NCBI RefSeq assembly: GCF_000942395.1
Contig: NZ_LN812103.1
Span: forward strand, 377,394-441,393
Length of the DNA stretch: 64,000 bases
Source of the DNA: Risungbinella massiliensis
GTDB lineage: Bacteria > Bacillota > Bacilli > Thermoactinomycetales > Thermoactinomycetaceae
Direction: 5' to 3'
Shown: positions 1 to 9,555 of the stretch, piece by piece
Layout of the letters: every line of letters begins with the position of its first letter
Position numbering within the stretch: position 1 is the first letter of the stretch
Made by a program: the position numbers and the translations under genes
Notes under the pieces: model-generated
Seen by the model: the letters and a program-made list of their open reading frames with translations, nothing else
What the model was told of the DNA's origin: nothing
Databases searched by the model: none

Positions 1-898
<898 letters not shown>

Positions 899-988
899 TC
901 ACATGTCTTACTTTTCGATTTGCAACATACTTGGCCTTCTGTTCTAATTTTCAGGGTGTGACATATTTCATATGTCTCAACACTGACT

Positions 989-1106
989 GTCTGGTGATAA
1001 TGGCGGAGGGGTCCCACTCGTTCCCATCCCGAACACGATCGTTAAGCCCTCCAGCGCCGATGGTACTTGGACCGCAGGGTCCTGGGAGAGTAGGTCATTG
1101 CCAGGC
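989..1106 (+). rRNA. rrf: 5S rRNA
   Basis: The sequence shows the 5S hallmarks: GTTCCCATCCCGAACACG in the centre, CAGCGCCGATGGTA, and GGGAGAGTAGG near the 3' side. The terminal stem pairs GTCTGG at the start with CCAGGC at the end. It lies about 90 bases after the 23S gene, as expected for an rRNA operon. Confidence 0.95.
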
Positions 1107-1110
1107 AAAC

Positions 1111-1156
1111 AAAAAACCACTTAGTTGCTACTTCGGTAGCCTAAGTGGTTTTTTGT
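1111..1156 (+). terminator. rRNA operon terminator
   Basis: AAAAAACCACTTAG pairs with CTAAGTGGTTTTTT around a loop that itself holds a short GCTAC/GTAGC stem; a T-run follows. It closes the 23S-5S operon and may also act on the convergent gene ending at 1194. Confidence 0.9.
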
Positions 1157-1193
1157 TGAATGATGATATTTTAAATCAATGAGATAGGTAATT

Positions 1194-2138
1194 TTATGAG
1201 TAAATTTGTTCATCTAGATTAAAATGGATGTTTGCCAAAAATTTTATTACCTCTTGCTTATATTCATCAGGATATAATGATATTGCTTTTCCATGGTCTC
1301 CTTTTTCAAACCAACGAATAAACTTTGTACCTTGTTTTTTGTTATATAACTCTTGTGTCATGTATGGAGGAATATAAGTATCCATTTTTGTATTGATAAA
1401 CAGAACAGGAGATTGAATATCAGCTACTACATTAATAGGAGATGCGTCTAAAATATTTATTCCTGATCGCCATTGAATAAATAGATTTCCTAAATGCGCA
1501 ACAACTTTTCTTGCAAATGAAGGGATATAGGAGAATTCCTCTTGAAGTCGATACATTGCCTCTGTAAAAAAGTCAGTATAGGGACAGTCTACAATATAAA
1601 AGTCCGCACCGTCTTCTATGCAACCTGCATACAACAATGTTGTTGCAGCACCCATCGATATACCAAAAATGCCAATTTGGCTACCAGGATCTAGTTTACT
1701 TTTCGCATAGTCGACTATTTTTTTCATATCTTTACTCTCATGTATACCAGCTGTAATGGTATTTCCACCACTTTCCCCGCTATTACGATGATCATAAACA
1801 ATAACATGAAATCCTAACTCTAAAAACATCTTTGCATAGGCTGTCATCGTCTCCTTATATCCACCGAAACCATGTGCAAGAATCATAATTTTGGTAGATG
1901 ATTTCTTTGCTGGGAAGAACTTTCCTACAAGTTTATAGCCAAAATCTGATTGGACAATAAATTTTTCGCCTCTCATCTTTTTAGAAAAATCTTGAAACAC
2001 TTCGAGATTTTCTAGGTTTGCTACTCGTATTGATCCCTGTTTTGCGTAATTAACTCGTAATACCTGATTGGAAAAATAATAACCAATACCTAATGTTACA
2101 AGAGCTAGTAAGATAGTAATTAAAATTAGAATCAACAT
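1194..2138 (-). CDS. membrane-anchored alpha/beta hydrolase
   Basis: The product (314 residues) is a serine hydrolase of the alpha/beta fold, with one N-terminal membrane segment (residues about 1-22) and the catalytic domain probably outside the cell. Visible are the oxyanion-side motif HGFGG, the nucleophile elbow GISMGA (Ser about 161), an acid in KMDTYIP (Asp about 253) and the histidine in GDHGKA (about 282), the full triad of the family. The open frame extends upstream to 2318, but that part looks non-coding and would overlap the divergent kinase start; ATG at 2138 begins directly with the membrane segment and has a weak GAAGAG-type ribosome site. Substrate unknown; related Bacillus proteins are annotated only as hydrolases. 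Confidence 0.85.
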   Translation of the reverse strand: MLILILITILLALVTLGIGYYFSNQVLRVNYAKQGSIRVANLENLEVFQDFSKKMRGEKFIVQSDFGYKLVGKFFPAKKSSTKIMILAHGFGGYKETMTAYAKMFLELGFHVIVYDHRNSGESGGNTITAGIHESKDMKKIVDYAKSKLDPGSQIGIFGISMGAATTLLYAGCIEDGADFYIVDCPYTDFFTEAMYRLQEEFSYIPSFARKVVAHLGNLFIQWRSGINILDASPINVVADIQSPVLFINTKMDTYIPPYMTQELYNKKQGTKFIRWFEKGDHGKAISLYPDEYKQEVIKFLANIHFNLDEQIYS

Positions 2139-2316
2139 ACTGGTTTCACTCTTCTTTCCCTCATGTAAGACATCATTCAGATTTATTTTCTGATAACTGT
2201 TGGAAGTAACTTTCTTATAAAATCGAATAGGTCTGAGTTGATGCAGACCAAAATCCATTATACCATCATGTTTTAATGCAAAAAAATTCGGAAGGACAAA
2301 ATTTGGAGGTATACAC

Positions 2317-3138
2317 ATGTCGGATCGTTCTATTCATACTATTAAATGGCTTATTCTACTTGTTCCTGCTTTAGGGATCGGGATTTGGGAGCATATCCGC
2401 CATGAGTTTTTACTCCCCTACCTATCCATGGAAGCAGGGAACTTCATGACACCTATTATTGTTTTTTTGATCAATGTTACCCTCAGTAGGAACTTGTTTC
2501 AACTATATGATTCTTTTCAACAACAATTAGAAACAGAACGGGCAGAGAAAGAAGTGTTACAAGAACGAGAACGAATTGCTCGCCATTTACACGATGGGAT
2601 CGCACAGTCTTTGTTCTTGTGCTCCGTTCAGTTAAATATGTTCAAAAAACGTACAGAAGACAAAGCATGTATAGAATTAGAAAAACTGATTAGACAAGTC
2701 CATGAATCAGTTCGTTACTTTATCCAGAACCTCAAAAAAGAGAATGTATTTTTAGATTGGAAAACAAAAATGCTGAACATGTTTGAGGCATTTCGCTTAG
2801 AATCAGGATTAGAATTTCATACCAATATAAAATTGGAAGAAGTAGATTTGTCGTTAACAGCGAAAGAAAAAGCAGAGGTATTTTCTATTTTACAAGAAGC
2901 TCTTACCAATGTTCGCAAACATGCAGAGGCAAAGAATGTTCGGTTGGATTGGATCGGAAATAAAGAGAGCTGGGTCATGACTGTTGTGGATGATGGAGTA
3001 GGTTTATCAGGCGTGTCTGGCCCCCCTGACAGCTATGGGGTGCAAATTATGAAGGAACGAGCAGCAGATATTGTAGCAGATTTGATTCTTTATCGCGATG
3101 GACAAGAAACAATATTAAAACTAGCGAAAAGGATGTAA
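2317..3138 (+). CDS. sensor histidine kinase, NarL/DesK-type (HisKA_3)
   Basis: A 273-residue sensor kinase. Two hydrophobic stretches (about 10-24 and 43-55) form a short membrane sensor, followed by a coiled coil and the HisKA_3 box RIARHLHDG with phospho-acceptor His about 92. The ATPase domain follows (N-box EALTNVRKHA, G-box DDGVGL). The strong ribosome site TTGGAGG sits 7 bases before ATG. The response regulator gene starts 3 bases after the stop, so the two are co-transcribed partners. The membrane domain is too small to suggest a ligand; an intramembrane-sensing role is possible but inferred. Confidence 0.9.
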   Translation: MSDRSIHTIKWLILLVPALGIGIWEHIRHEFLLPYLSMEAGNFMTPIIVFLINVTLSRNLFQLYDSFQQQLETERAEKEVLQERERIARHLHDGIAQSLFLCSVQLNMFKKRTEDKACIELEKLIRQVHESVRYFIQNLKKENVFLDWKTKMLNMFEAFRLESGLEFHTNIKLEEVDLSLTAKEKAEVFSILQEALTNVRKHAEAKNVRLDWIGNKESWVMTVVDDGVGLSGVSGPPDSYGVQIMKERAADIVADLILYRDGQETILKLAKRM

Positions 3139-3141
3139 AAG

Positions 3142-3780
3142 ATGGAGCATAAACCAATTCGTATCTTAATAGGAGATGATCATCATCATGCTAGGCAAGC
3201 AATGCGGCTTATTTTGGGACAAGATGATCATTTTGAAATAGTAGGAGAGGCAAAAGACGGTCAAGAGGTTTTGGATCTGATGGAGACTTTACATGCTGAT
3301 ATTGTGTTAATGGATATCAATATGCCGAAAATCAACGGATTAGAGGCAACGAAATTGTTAAAAGAGCAGTATCCTCAGCTGAAAATTGTCATGGTTACGG
3401 TCTCCGATGATATTTCGGATCTTTTTGAAGCAATTAAGCGTGGAGCGCAGGGTTACTTAATTAAAAATTTAGATCCTAGTATCTGGTTAGAATACTTACA
3501 CTCCATTTCACTCGATGAGTCTCCTATGCCCACCAGTGTCGCTCACCAAATTCTAAAGGAATTTTCTAGTCCTACTAGAGATGAGCTAGCTAATCTCACT
3601 GCTAGAGAAATACAGGTTTTAAAGGGAGTTGCAAGTGGTTTGAGTAATAAAGAGTTAAGTCTAGAGTTACATATTTCAGAGCATACCGTTAAAAATCATC
3701 TGAAAAACATTATGAAAAAATTACATCTGCATAATCGAGTTCAACTTACAAAATATGCATTTGAACATCACTTAGTGTAA
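3142..3780 (+). CDS. response regulator, NarL/LuxR family
   Basis: 212 residues: an N-terminal receiver domain with the acidic pair DD (12-13), phospho-acceptor Asp58 in VLMDINMP and a conserved Lys in IKNLDP, then a C-terminal LuxR-type helix-turn-helix (about 145-205; LTAREIQVLKGVASGLSNKE and SEHTVKNHLKN). It is the cognate partner of the kinase immediately upstream. No target gene can be named; the divergent hydrolase and the secreted protein gene at 4001 are the nearest candidates. Confidence 0.92.
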   Translation: MEHKPIRILIGDDHHHARQAMRLILGQDDHFEIVGEAKDGQEVLDLMETLHADIVLMDINMPKINGLEATKLLKEQYPQLKIVMVTVSDDISDLFEAIKRGAQGYLIKNLDPSIWLEYLHSISLDESPMPTSVAHQILKEFSSPTRDELANLTAREIQVLKGVASGLSNKELSLELHISEHTVKNHLKNIMKKLHLHNRVQLTKYAFEHHLV

Positions 3781-3785
3781 AGAAG

Positions 3786-3832
3786 AACACATATAAAACC
3801 ACTCTATAAGTTGGTGTGGTTTTATATGTGTT
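3786..3832 (+). terminator. hairpin after two-component operon
   Basis: A perfect 17-bp stem (3786-3802 with 3816-3832; AACACATATAAAACCAC arm) with a 13-base loop begins 6 bases after the regulator stop. There is no long T-run, so termination may be weak or bidirectional. Confidence 0.7.
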
Positions 3833-3914
3833 ATACCAGATACTAATCTTTTAATAAAGATTGAATTAATTGAAAATAGGCTGTGAATACATTTGTACTG
3901 TAGTATATTTATTA

Positions 3915-3953
3915 GTAGTAAATAATTTTATTGAATAAAGAGTTATTTACTAC
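3915..3953. repeat. 11-bp inverted repeat upstream of 4001 gene
   Basis: GTAGTAAATAA (3915-3925) and TTATTTACTAC (3943-3953) are perfect inverted arms around 17 bases. The site lies 48 bases before the TTG start at 4001 and could be an operator or a leader hairpin. Confidence 0.5.
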
Positions 3954-4000
3954 ATCTTATTGTCCTTTTTAAAATCCTTTAAGAAAGGGGGGTTATCACC

Positions 4001-4885
4001 TTGTTGAGAAAAATAAAAATGTCTGTACTAATATTTTTTGTAATTATTTTAACATTAGTACCTAGCAATCCGTCTCCTTCTGAGTACTTGCAAGTAGGTC
4101 CAAAGCTACCAGAGATTTCTGGCGAGAAGCATAAGTGGGTTCCACAAGGATTGACTTATCTTAAAAAAGAAGACTGGTTGCTATTGTCTTATTACTGGAG
4201 CGGGGAAAAAGGCCGTGCAAGTGTAATTATGACGGTTGATCGCCAATCTGGAGATTTCTTGAAGCAATTACAGTTGTGCAATAACGAGAAGAATATATTC
4301 GACGTCTGTACAGATCATCAAGGACATGTTGGTGGTATAGCTGTTTCGAAGGAATCACTTTTTGTAGCATCTACTGAGAAGGGAAAAAATTTACTACTCC
4401 AATATAAAATAGATGATGTAGTTGATGAAGAAACGAAAAAACTTTTCCCCACCAAAATTTATCATTTGAACCATAAAGCATCTTATGTAAGCTACGATGG
4501 CAAAAGGTTATGGGTTGGTGAATTTAATCCAAATACCAACGGCACTGTTCATAGATACTCATTTAATGGTGATGATGAACTAAAAATAAAGAGTAGAAAG
4601 CAGTATACAACTCCAGCCAAGGTTCAAGGGATGGAATTTTACGGTGATTATGTTTTTTACAGCTGTTCTTATGGAAGACAAGGTGATAGCTCCTTGTTGG
4701 TCTATAAAGGATTGGGAATAGATGAACTAGTAAAATTCGTACCTATGTACTCTATGTCGCAGGAGATTGAACGGGTCGAAGATGATATCTATATCAACTT
4801 CGAATCTGGCGCCTTCAAATACAGAGAAGGGGGTAAACAACAAGTTTACAATCTTCATCTTGCCGAGATTCAAAAACTGTATTAA
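4001..4885 (+). CDS. secreted beta-propeller-like protein, function unknown
   Basis: 294 residues starting with TTG; the ribosome site AAGAAAGGGGGG lies 9 bases upstream. Residues about 5-22 form a signal peptide or membrane anchor (MSVLIFFVIILTLV). The rest is rich in beta-strand patterns repeated along the chain (WVPQGLTY, HVGGIAVS, VSYDGKRLWVGEF, VQGMEFYGDYVFYS), the kind of spacing seen in propeller folds with Gly-[Ile/Leu/Met]-[Ala/Thr/Glu] turns. I do not recognise a catalytic motif. A single promoterless-looking unit is unlikely because terminators bracket it on both sides. Confidence 0.75.
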   Translation: MLRKIKMSVLIFFVIILTLVPSNPSPSEYLQVGPKLPEISGEKHKWVPQGLTYLKKEDWLLLSYYWSGEKGRASVIMTVDRQSGDFLKQLQLCNNEKNIFDVCTDHQGHVGGIAVSKESLFVASTEKGKNLLLQYKIDDVVDEETKKLFPTKIYHLNHKASYVSYDGKRLWVGEFNPNTNGTVHRYSFNGDDELKIKSRKQYTTPAKVQGMEFYGDYVFYSCSYGRQGDSSLLVYKGLGIDELVKFVPMYSMSQEIERVEDDIYINFESGAFKYREGGKQQVYNLHLAEIQKLY

Positions 4886-4925
4886 AAAGGACAAATAAGA
4901 ATATTGATCCTGATAAGGGGTCCAA

Positions 4926-4967
4926 ACAACTCAGAACTTTTTCAAAAGGTCTGGGTTGTCTTATTTT
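4926..4967 (+). terminator. terminator after 4001 gene
   Basis: ACAACTCAGA (4926-) pairs with TCTGGGTTGT, with one G-T pair, followed by CTTATTTTTAT. Confidence 0.75.
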
Positions 4968-5178
4968 TATAAGGATTTTTTAATTAAGGAAATGAGTAGG
5001 TAACTGTCTTTTAATCGGAGTAAGATCTGTCGGTGGAACAATAGCATCATTTATTGAAAAATGGTGTACATGTCGGCTAAAATTGTTTTATAACTAGAGT
5101 CATAATGGATAGCTATAACTAGTTCCCTAGAAGACCCTATAATGGAGATAGTACGGGTAAACGAGAAAGGATACGAAG

Positions 5179-5730
5179 ATGACTTTTTCATTTGAATTGA
5201 CGGTAGATGATTATGTAAAATATGCTAATTGGAAGCAGAGAACTTTTCCTAGTTTTCTTTATCCGCTTTTAGGGGCTGGTATATTCGGTGTCGTAGTCTC
5301 AGGAGTTCTTTATGGCCTGCAAACAACGCTTTGGCTGATACTCGTCAGTAGTTTCGTTGCGATTATGGTGTTCTTTATAGCTATATCTTGGTATAGCAAC
5401 TATCAAACGAGAAAAGATTTTCAAAAGCGGTATAAGCGACTGGGTTTAATAGAGATTTATACAGAAGAAGAGGGCTTAAAAGAGATTACACAGATCAAGG
5501 TAAATTTTTATGAATGGCATACAATGAAACGTTGGAAGGAAACGAAAGAGTATTTCTATTTATTTTTACAAGATTATCGTGATCCATCATTTTCACCTAT
5601 GCCTAAATTTGTTCTAGAGCAACAACTGCATATTCAGGATCGAACAGCATTAATTATCCCGAAACATGCTATTCCTCCACAACAACAAGCCGAGTTTCGT
5701 TTGTTAATAGCAGAGAAAATTACTCAATAA
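5179..5730 (+). CDS. YcxB-like membrane protein
   Basis: 183 residues: a short cytosolic N-terminus (FELTVDDYVKYANW), two adjacent membrane helices (about 28-75), then a soluble C-terminal domain resembling the YcxB family (ITQIKVNFYEWHTMKRWKET, then a conserved IIPKHAIP motif). The family has no established biochemical role. Ribosome site GAAAGGA lies 9 bases before ATG. No terminator is evident before the tRNA promoter at 5761. Confidence 0.75.
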   Translation: MTFSFELTVDDYVKYANWKQRTFPSFLYPLLGAGIFGVVVSGVLYGLQTTLWLILVSSFVAIMVFFIAISWYSNYQTRKDFQKRYKRLGLIEIYTEEEGLKEITQIKVNFYEWHTMKRWKETKEYFYLFLQDYRDPSFSPMPKFVLEQQLHIQDRTALIIPKHAIPPQQQAEFRLLIAEKITQ

Positions 5731-5760
5731 AAAAAGATAAAATAAAAATAGAAAAACCTG

Positions 5761-5789
5761 TTGACATTCTCTCGCAAAGAATATAATAT
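5761..5789 (+). promoter_or_regulatory. sigma-A promoter of tRNA array
   Basis: TTGACA (5761-5766), 17-base spacer, TAATAT (5784-5789), 48 bases upstream of tRNA-Ser. This is close to consensus and suits a stable-RNA operon. Confidence 0.85.
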
Positions 5790-5836
5790 ATATCTTGTGC
5801 TGATGAGCACGACACAAACAAACACAACAACAACGT

Positions 5837-5929
5837 GGAGAGATGTCCGAGCTGGCCGAAGGAGCACGATTGGAAATCGTGTAGGCGGTAACCTCCGTCT
5901 CGAGGGTTCGAATCCCTCTCTCTCCGCCA
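5837..5929 (+). tRNA. tRNA-Ser(GGA)
   Basis: Class II tRNA of 93 bases with long variable arm; acceptor GGAGAGA pairs with TCTCTCC, anticodon loop TTGGAAA gives GGA, and CCA is encoded. Confidence 0.97.
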
Positions 5930-5934
5930 TATAT

Positions 5935-6007
<73 letters not shown>

Positions 6008-6017
6008 CTTTTAATGG

Positions 6018-6093
6018 GCCGGCTTAGCTCAATTGGTAGAGCACCTGACTTGTAATCAGGGGGTTACGGGTTCAAGTCCTGTAGCCGGCACCA
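6018..6093 (+). tRNA. tRNA-Thr(TGT)
   Basis: Acceptor GCCGGCT/AGCCGGC, anticodon loop CTTGTAA (TGT), T-loop GGTTCAAGTCC, CCA encoded. Confidence 0.97.
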
Positions 6094-6103
6094 TTTTTTG
6101 TGT

Positions 6104-6177
6104 AGGGGCATAGTTTAACGGTAGAACAGAGGTCTCCAAAACCTCCAGTGTGGGTTCGATTCCTACTGCCCCTGCCA
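6104..6177 (+). tRNA. tRNA-Trp(CCA)
   Basis: Acceptor AGGGGCA/TGCCCCT, anticodon loop CTCCAAA (CCA), T-loop GGTTCGATTCC, 3' CCA encoded after discriminator G. Confidence 0.97.
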
Positions 6178-6190
6178 TTTTTCATTTTAT

Positions 6191-6261
<71 letters not shown>

Positions 6262-6267
6262 TTCTTT

Positions 6268-6300
6268 AAAAAAGTCTTCCTTTATGGGAGACTTTTTTTG
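6268..6300 (+). terminator. terminator of first tRNA array
   Basis: AAAGTCTTCC pairs with GGGAGACTTT around TTTAT, followed by a T-run. It separates the array from the convergent permease gene ending at 6313. Confidence 0.88.
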
Positions 6301-6312
6301 TTATATATTGTG

Positions 6313-7596
6313 TCAAAAAATACCCATCGTCACGAGAAATAGGCTGATAAGGAAAGCGATCGTAGGAATTAAAACACAGACAACAGCTAAATCTGGATAG
6401 GCTTGTCTATGCGTAAAACCGGTTACCGTTAGATAGGTGATAATCCCACCACTATGTGGAGGAATAATGGCACCAGATGCGAGAGTGGCAATCCGATGTA
6501 AGGAATCTAAATGAATTCCGGTCGATTTAGCTAATTGTAGATACTGAGCTCCTAAAGCGTCTAGAGCAATACTTAACGCCCCTGATGCGGAGCCTGTGAT
6601 CACTGCCATGACAATAATGGCGATAGAGAGGGAAAAGTATACATTCGACCCTCCGCTAGTTAGGAGCAGTCTAGATATTCTTGGGAAGGTGGGTAATGAC
6701 GTGACTACTGAGCCAAATCCTACGGCCGAACTAGTGGTTACAAGAGCGATAATTGAGTTACGAGCTCCTTCATTGAGTGAAGGAATAAATCGACGATAGT
6801 GTGATAGTTGTAGCAGAATTAGCAAAAGGATTCCAGAACCGAGTGCATAGACGATGTTCCAATGGAATAAGTTTAAGCTGATTACGACCATTAAGAGTGG
6901 AAGAAATGATCGGATTGCGCTATTGGATGGATTTGTAGCATCTAGATTCTTGACCTCCTGTGTTTCTGTAAATCCTTCTCCTCTCCTACGGAGTTGCTTT
7001 TCACGCCACACCAAATAGCAATATCCTGTGACTGCCATGATGATGGCTGCTAGTGTACCAAGCCAAGGACTAGCAGTTGGAGTGGTAGCAAAATATTTAG
7101 TAGGAATTAGGTTTTGAATTTGAGGAGATCCAGGTATTGCGGTCATTGTAAACGTAAATGCACCCAGGGCAATGACAGCAGGTATCAATCTACGGGAAAT
7201 ATTAGCCTCCTGAAACAATGGATAAGCAAGAGGATAGAGAGCGAAAATCACGACAAATAGACTGATCCCACCATAGGTTAGAACAGCGGAACTCAATAGA
7301 ACCCCAAGAATGGCGCGCTTGTTTCCCAATAGGCGAGAGAGAGCTTTCCCTATTTCTCTAGCCGAACCAGTAGACTCCATCAAAGCTCCCAAGATGGACC
7401 CTAGAAAAAAGACAGGAAACCAAGATTTGAAAAAGGAAACCAACCCACCTAAATAAACATCTGTAAAAGTGGTAAGAGGGTTTAGTCCAGCAACTAATGC
7501 GACAATAAAGGTAAGCATAGGTGCAACCCAGATGAGGGACCAACCAACATAGATAAATCCAACTAGTAGTAGCAACGCTAGTACAATAAGCAACAT
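6313..7596 (-). CDS. GntP-family permease (organic acid:H+ symporter)
   Basis: 427 residues with about 11-12 hydrophobic helices and very little soluble sequence. The pattern matches the gluconate permease / GntP family: a conserved N-terminal FFLGSILGALMESTGSAREIG region, GGISLFVVIFALYPLA, an interior charged loop (REKQLRRRGEGFTE) and a C-terminal TGSASGALSIALDAL and SGAIIPPHSGG. Members import gluconate, D-serine or other hydroxy acids; the substrate cannot be read from sequence. The gene lies alone between two tRNA arrays in opposite orientation, with ribosome site AAAGGA before ATG and no adjacent gluconate kinase. Confidence 0.88.
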   Translation of the reverse strand: MLLIVLALLLLVGFIYVGWSLIWVAPMLTFIVALVAGLNPLTTFTDVYLGGLVSFFKSWFPVFFLGSILGALMESTGSAREIGKALSRLLGNKRAILGVLLSSAVLTYGGISLFVVIFALYPLAYPLFQEANISRRLIPAVIALGAFTFTMTAIPGSPQIQNLIPTKYFATTPTASPWLGTLAAIIMAVTGYCYLVWREKQLRRRGEGFTETQEVKNLDATNPSNSAIRSFLPLLMVVISLNLFHWNIVYALGSGILLLILLQLSHYRRFIPSLNEGARNSIIALVTTSSAVGFGSVVTSLPTFPRISRLLLTSGGSNVYFSLSIAIIVMAVITGSASGALSIALDALGAQYLQLAKSTGIHLDSLHRIATLASGAIIPPHSGGIITYLTVTGFTHRQAYPDLAVVCVLIPTIAFLISLFLVTMGIF

Positions 7597-7686
7597 ACTG
7601 TGAAGTCCTTTCTCTTATAGTGAATGTATTGCTGTTTCGTAAAAAAAGTTCGATGTAATATAGATAAATCCATTTTGTAAAAAAGG

Positions 7687-7715
7687 CTTGCAAAAGTATT
7701 CTATCCATGATATAT
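7687..7715 (+). promoter_or_regulatory. sigma-A promoter of tRNA-Leu/Arg array
   Basis: TTGCAA (7687-7692), 17-base spacer, TATATT (7710-7715), 33 bases before tRNA-Leu. Confidence 0.75.
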
Positions 7716-7747
7716 TGTTTCTTGTCGCCAAGAACAAATAGTTCTGA

Positions 7748-7834
7748 GCGGATGTGGTGGAATTGGCAGACACGCTAGCTTCAGGTGCTAGTGGCCGAGA
7801 GGTCGTGGGGGTTCGAGTCCCTTCATCCGCACCA
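7748..7834 (+). tRNA. tRNA-Leu(CAG)
   Basis: Class II tRNA of 87 bases; acceptor GCGGATG pairs with CATCCGC, anticodon loop TTCAGGT (CAG), long variable arm, CCA encoded. Confidence 0.96.
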
Positions 7835-7847
7835 TAAAATAAGATAT

Positions 7848-7924
<77 letters not shown>

Positions 7925-7948
7925 ATTTCTCTTTTTAGAGAAGAAATC

Positions 7949-7977
7949 TTGACTTATTTGAAGTTAGCAGTTATAAT
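7949..7977 (+). promoter_or_regulatory. internal sigma-A promoter before tRNA-Arg copy 2
   Basis: TTGACT (7949-7954), 17-base spacer, TATAAT (7972-7977), 14 bases before the second Arg tRNA. It suggests copies 2 and 3 are transcribed independently of the Leu promoter. Confidence 0.8.
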
Positions 7978-7990
7978 AAGTAACCGATGC

Positions 7991-8067
<77 letters not shown>

Positions 8068-8099
8068 CCAATATTTTTACTTTACAACTTAAATAGTAT

Positions 8100-8176
<77 letters not shown>

Positions 8177-8220
8177 AAAAAAGCACTTGTCAGGTCTAGT
8201 ACCTAGCAAGTGCTTTTTTT
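8177..8220 (+). terminator. terminator of second tRNA array
   Basis: AAAAAGCACTTG pairs with CAAGTGCTTTTT, with an inner AGGT/ACCT helix; T-run follows. Confidence 0.9.
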
Positions 8221-8231
8221 TATTGCCTTGA

Positions 8232-9467
8232 TTAAGGATCATTGGGGTCCATCGTGGAAGATCGGGCTTTAGTGGTTTCTTTTCCTTGATCATGTTCTTT
8301 CCAAAACGAGATAGAGTGGAGATAGGCTAAGAAACTAGATAAGTCTTGAGAAGTGTTATCTACTTTGAACTGAAGGCTTGTCTTCTCTTGTGGTAAGAAT
8401 AAAAAATGCTGAATTCCCAATGCTTGAAATGAAGCTATCTTATTTGTTAAATCTGGATGGTCCGTTGATGTAAAGACTGCTCCTAATACTTTGTGATGTA
8501 TAGCAAGCTTATTTTGAAGCTGTTGCCATACGGAGTTCGGAATAGTAAGGTTTATAGCTAGATAAACAGCAGGGTTTTGATTTTGCAAAGTCAATTCGAC
8601 AATATTCTCCAACCATTGTTCTGTCTTTTTGATATCAGACCAATCTAATATTTGATCACCAAGGGAAGATACTATAAGAATACTGTGAAATTGATGGGAA
8701 TCTGAAATAGATGATTGCAATCGGTTTTCTGGATGTCTGCTTGTATATAAGTAATAAACTGGATCATGATGTTTGGGTACTTCTTGGGAAGAATCCTCTG
8801 GTGAACTAAGAGTCGACATAGAGTTATCTGGTTTACCTAAGTTGAATGTAGAGTTGTCGATTGGTGTGGTGGAGTGGTTCCGATTTTCCTTGTATAAATG
8901 CAATCTATCTTGTGTTTGGTTAGTATTATCTCCCTCATGATTAGGCTTGGGAGAGGTTTGTTCTGATGGAGGTTTATCAGATGTAGTTTCTTTATCTTTT
9001 TGTACAGAGGGATGCTTTAGGTTTGGAGGTATATTGGCAGACCGTTTTTCCTTGTCTGTTGGCTTCTTATTTGTTGGTGTAGGATCTTTTGATGTGTTCG
9101 ATGCTACTTTCTTCTCTTCTGTTGGTTTAATAGCTTTGTCTGGTTGGTTCTCTTGGCGAATTGCAGAGGATGAAGGCTGGATCGCAAACTCTGGTACGTA
9201 GGTTGGTTTTGATTGATAAGCATGAGTAGAGGGTATAGTGGGATTAATGGCAACCCCTTCTATAGGAGATTGATTTTTTTCTAAATCAGTAGGGAGGGAA
9301 AAGAAACGGAATACAAGGTAGATTCCAAAACAGATTAGGGCTATTATCATGATGGGGATAGGACGTGTAAACCATTTAGGAGTGGGTTCTTCTTCTCCTA
9401 AGAAATCATCTTCGAGTACTTCCAAATCGGTAAGGGGATTTGTTTCAAGTTGATAGTTATTTCGCAC
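8232..9467 (-). CDS. membrane protein with low-complexity stalk, function unknown
   Basis: 411 residues from a GTG start with ribosome site GAAAGGA 10 bases upstream; no ATG fits. A short acidic cytosolic tail (LTDLEVLEDDFLGEEE) precedes one membrane helix (about 37-55). Residues about 60-225 are Pro/Thr/Lys/Asn/Ser-rich and probably an extended extracytoplasmic stalk. The C-terminal part (about 240-390) looks globular alpha/beta (FHSILIVSSLGDQILDW, LAIHHKVLGAVFTSTDHPDL, QALGIQHFLFLP) and recalls a Rossmann-like or SGNH-type fold, but catalytic residues are not evident. I do not recognise the family. Confidence 0.75.
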   Translation of the reverse strand: MRNNYQLETNPLTDLEVLEDDFLGEEEPTPKWFTRPIPIMIIALICFGIYLVFRFFSLPTDLEKNQSPIEGVAINPTIPSTHAYQSKPTYVPEFAIQPSSSAIRQENQPDKAIKPTEEKKVASNTSKDPTPTNKKPTDKEKRSANIPPNLKHPSVQKDKETTSDKPPSEQTSPKPNHEGDNTNQTQDRLHLYKENRNHSTTPIDNSTFNLGKPDNSMSTLSSPEDSSQEVPKHHDPVYYLYTSRHPENRLQSSISDSHQFHSILIVSSLGDQILDWSDIKKTEQWLENIVELTLQNQNPAVYLAINLTIPNSVWQQLQNKLAIHHKVLGAVFTSTDHPDLTNKIASFQALGIQHFLFLPQEKTSLQFKVDNTSQDLSSFLAYLHSISFWKEHDQGKETTKARSSTMDPNDP

Positions 9468-9555
9468 GTATGTTCGATCCTTTCAACAAAATTTACCATA
9501 ATTTTACTAAATTCTGTAAATTTCGCAAGTATTTTTTTATAAAGGAGATTCTACT

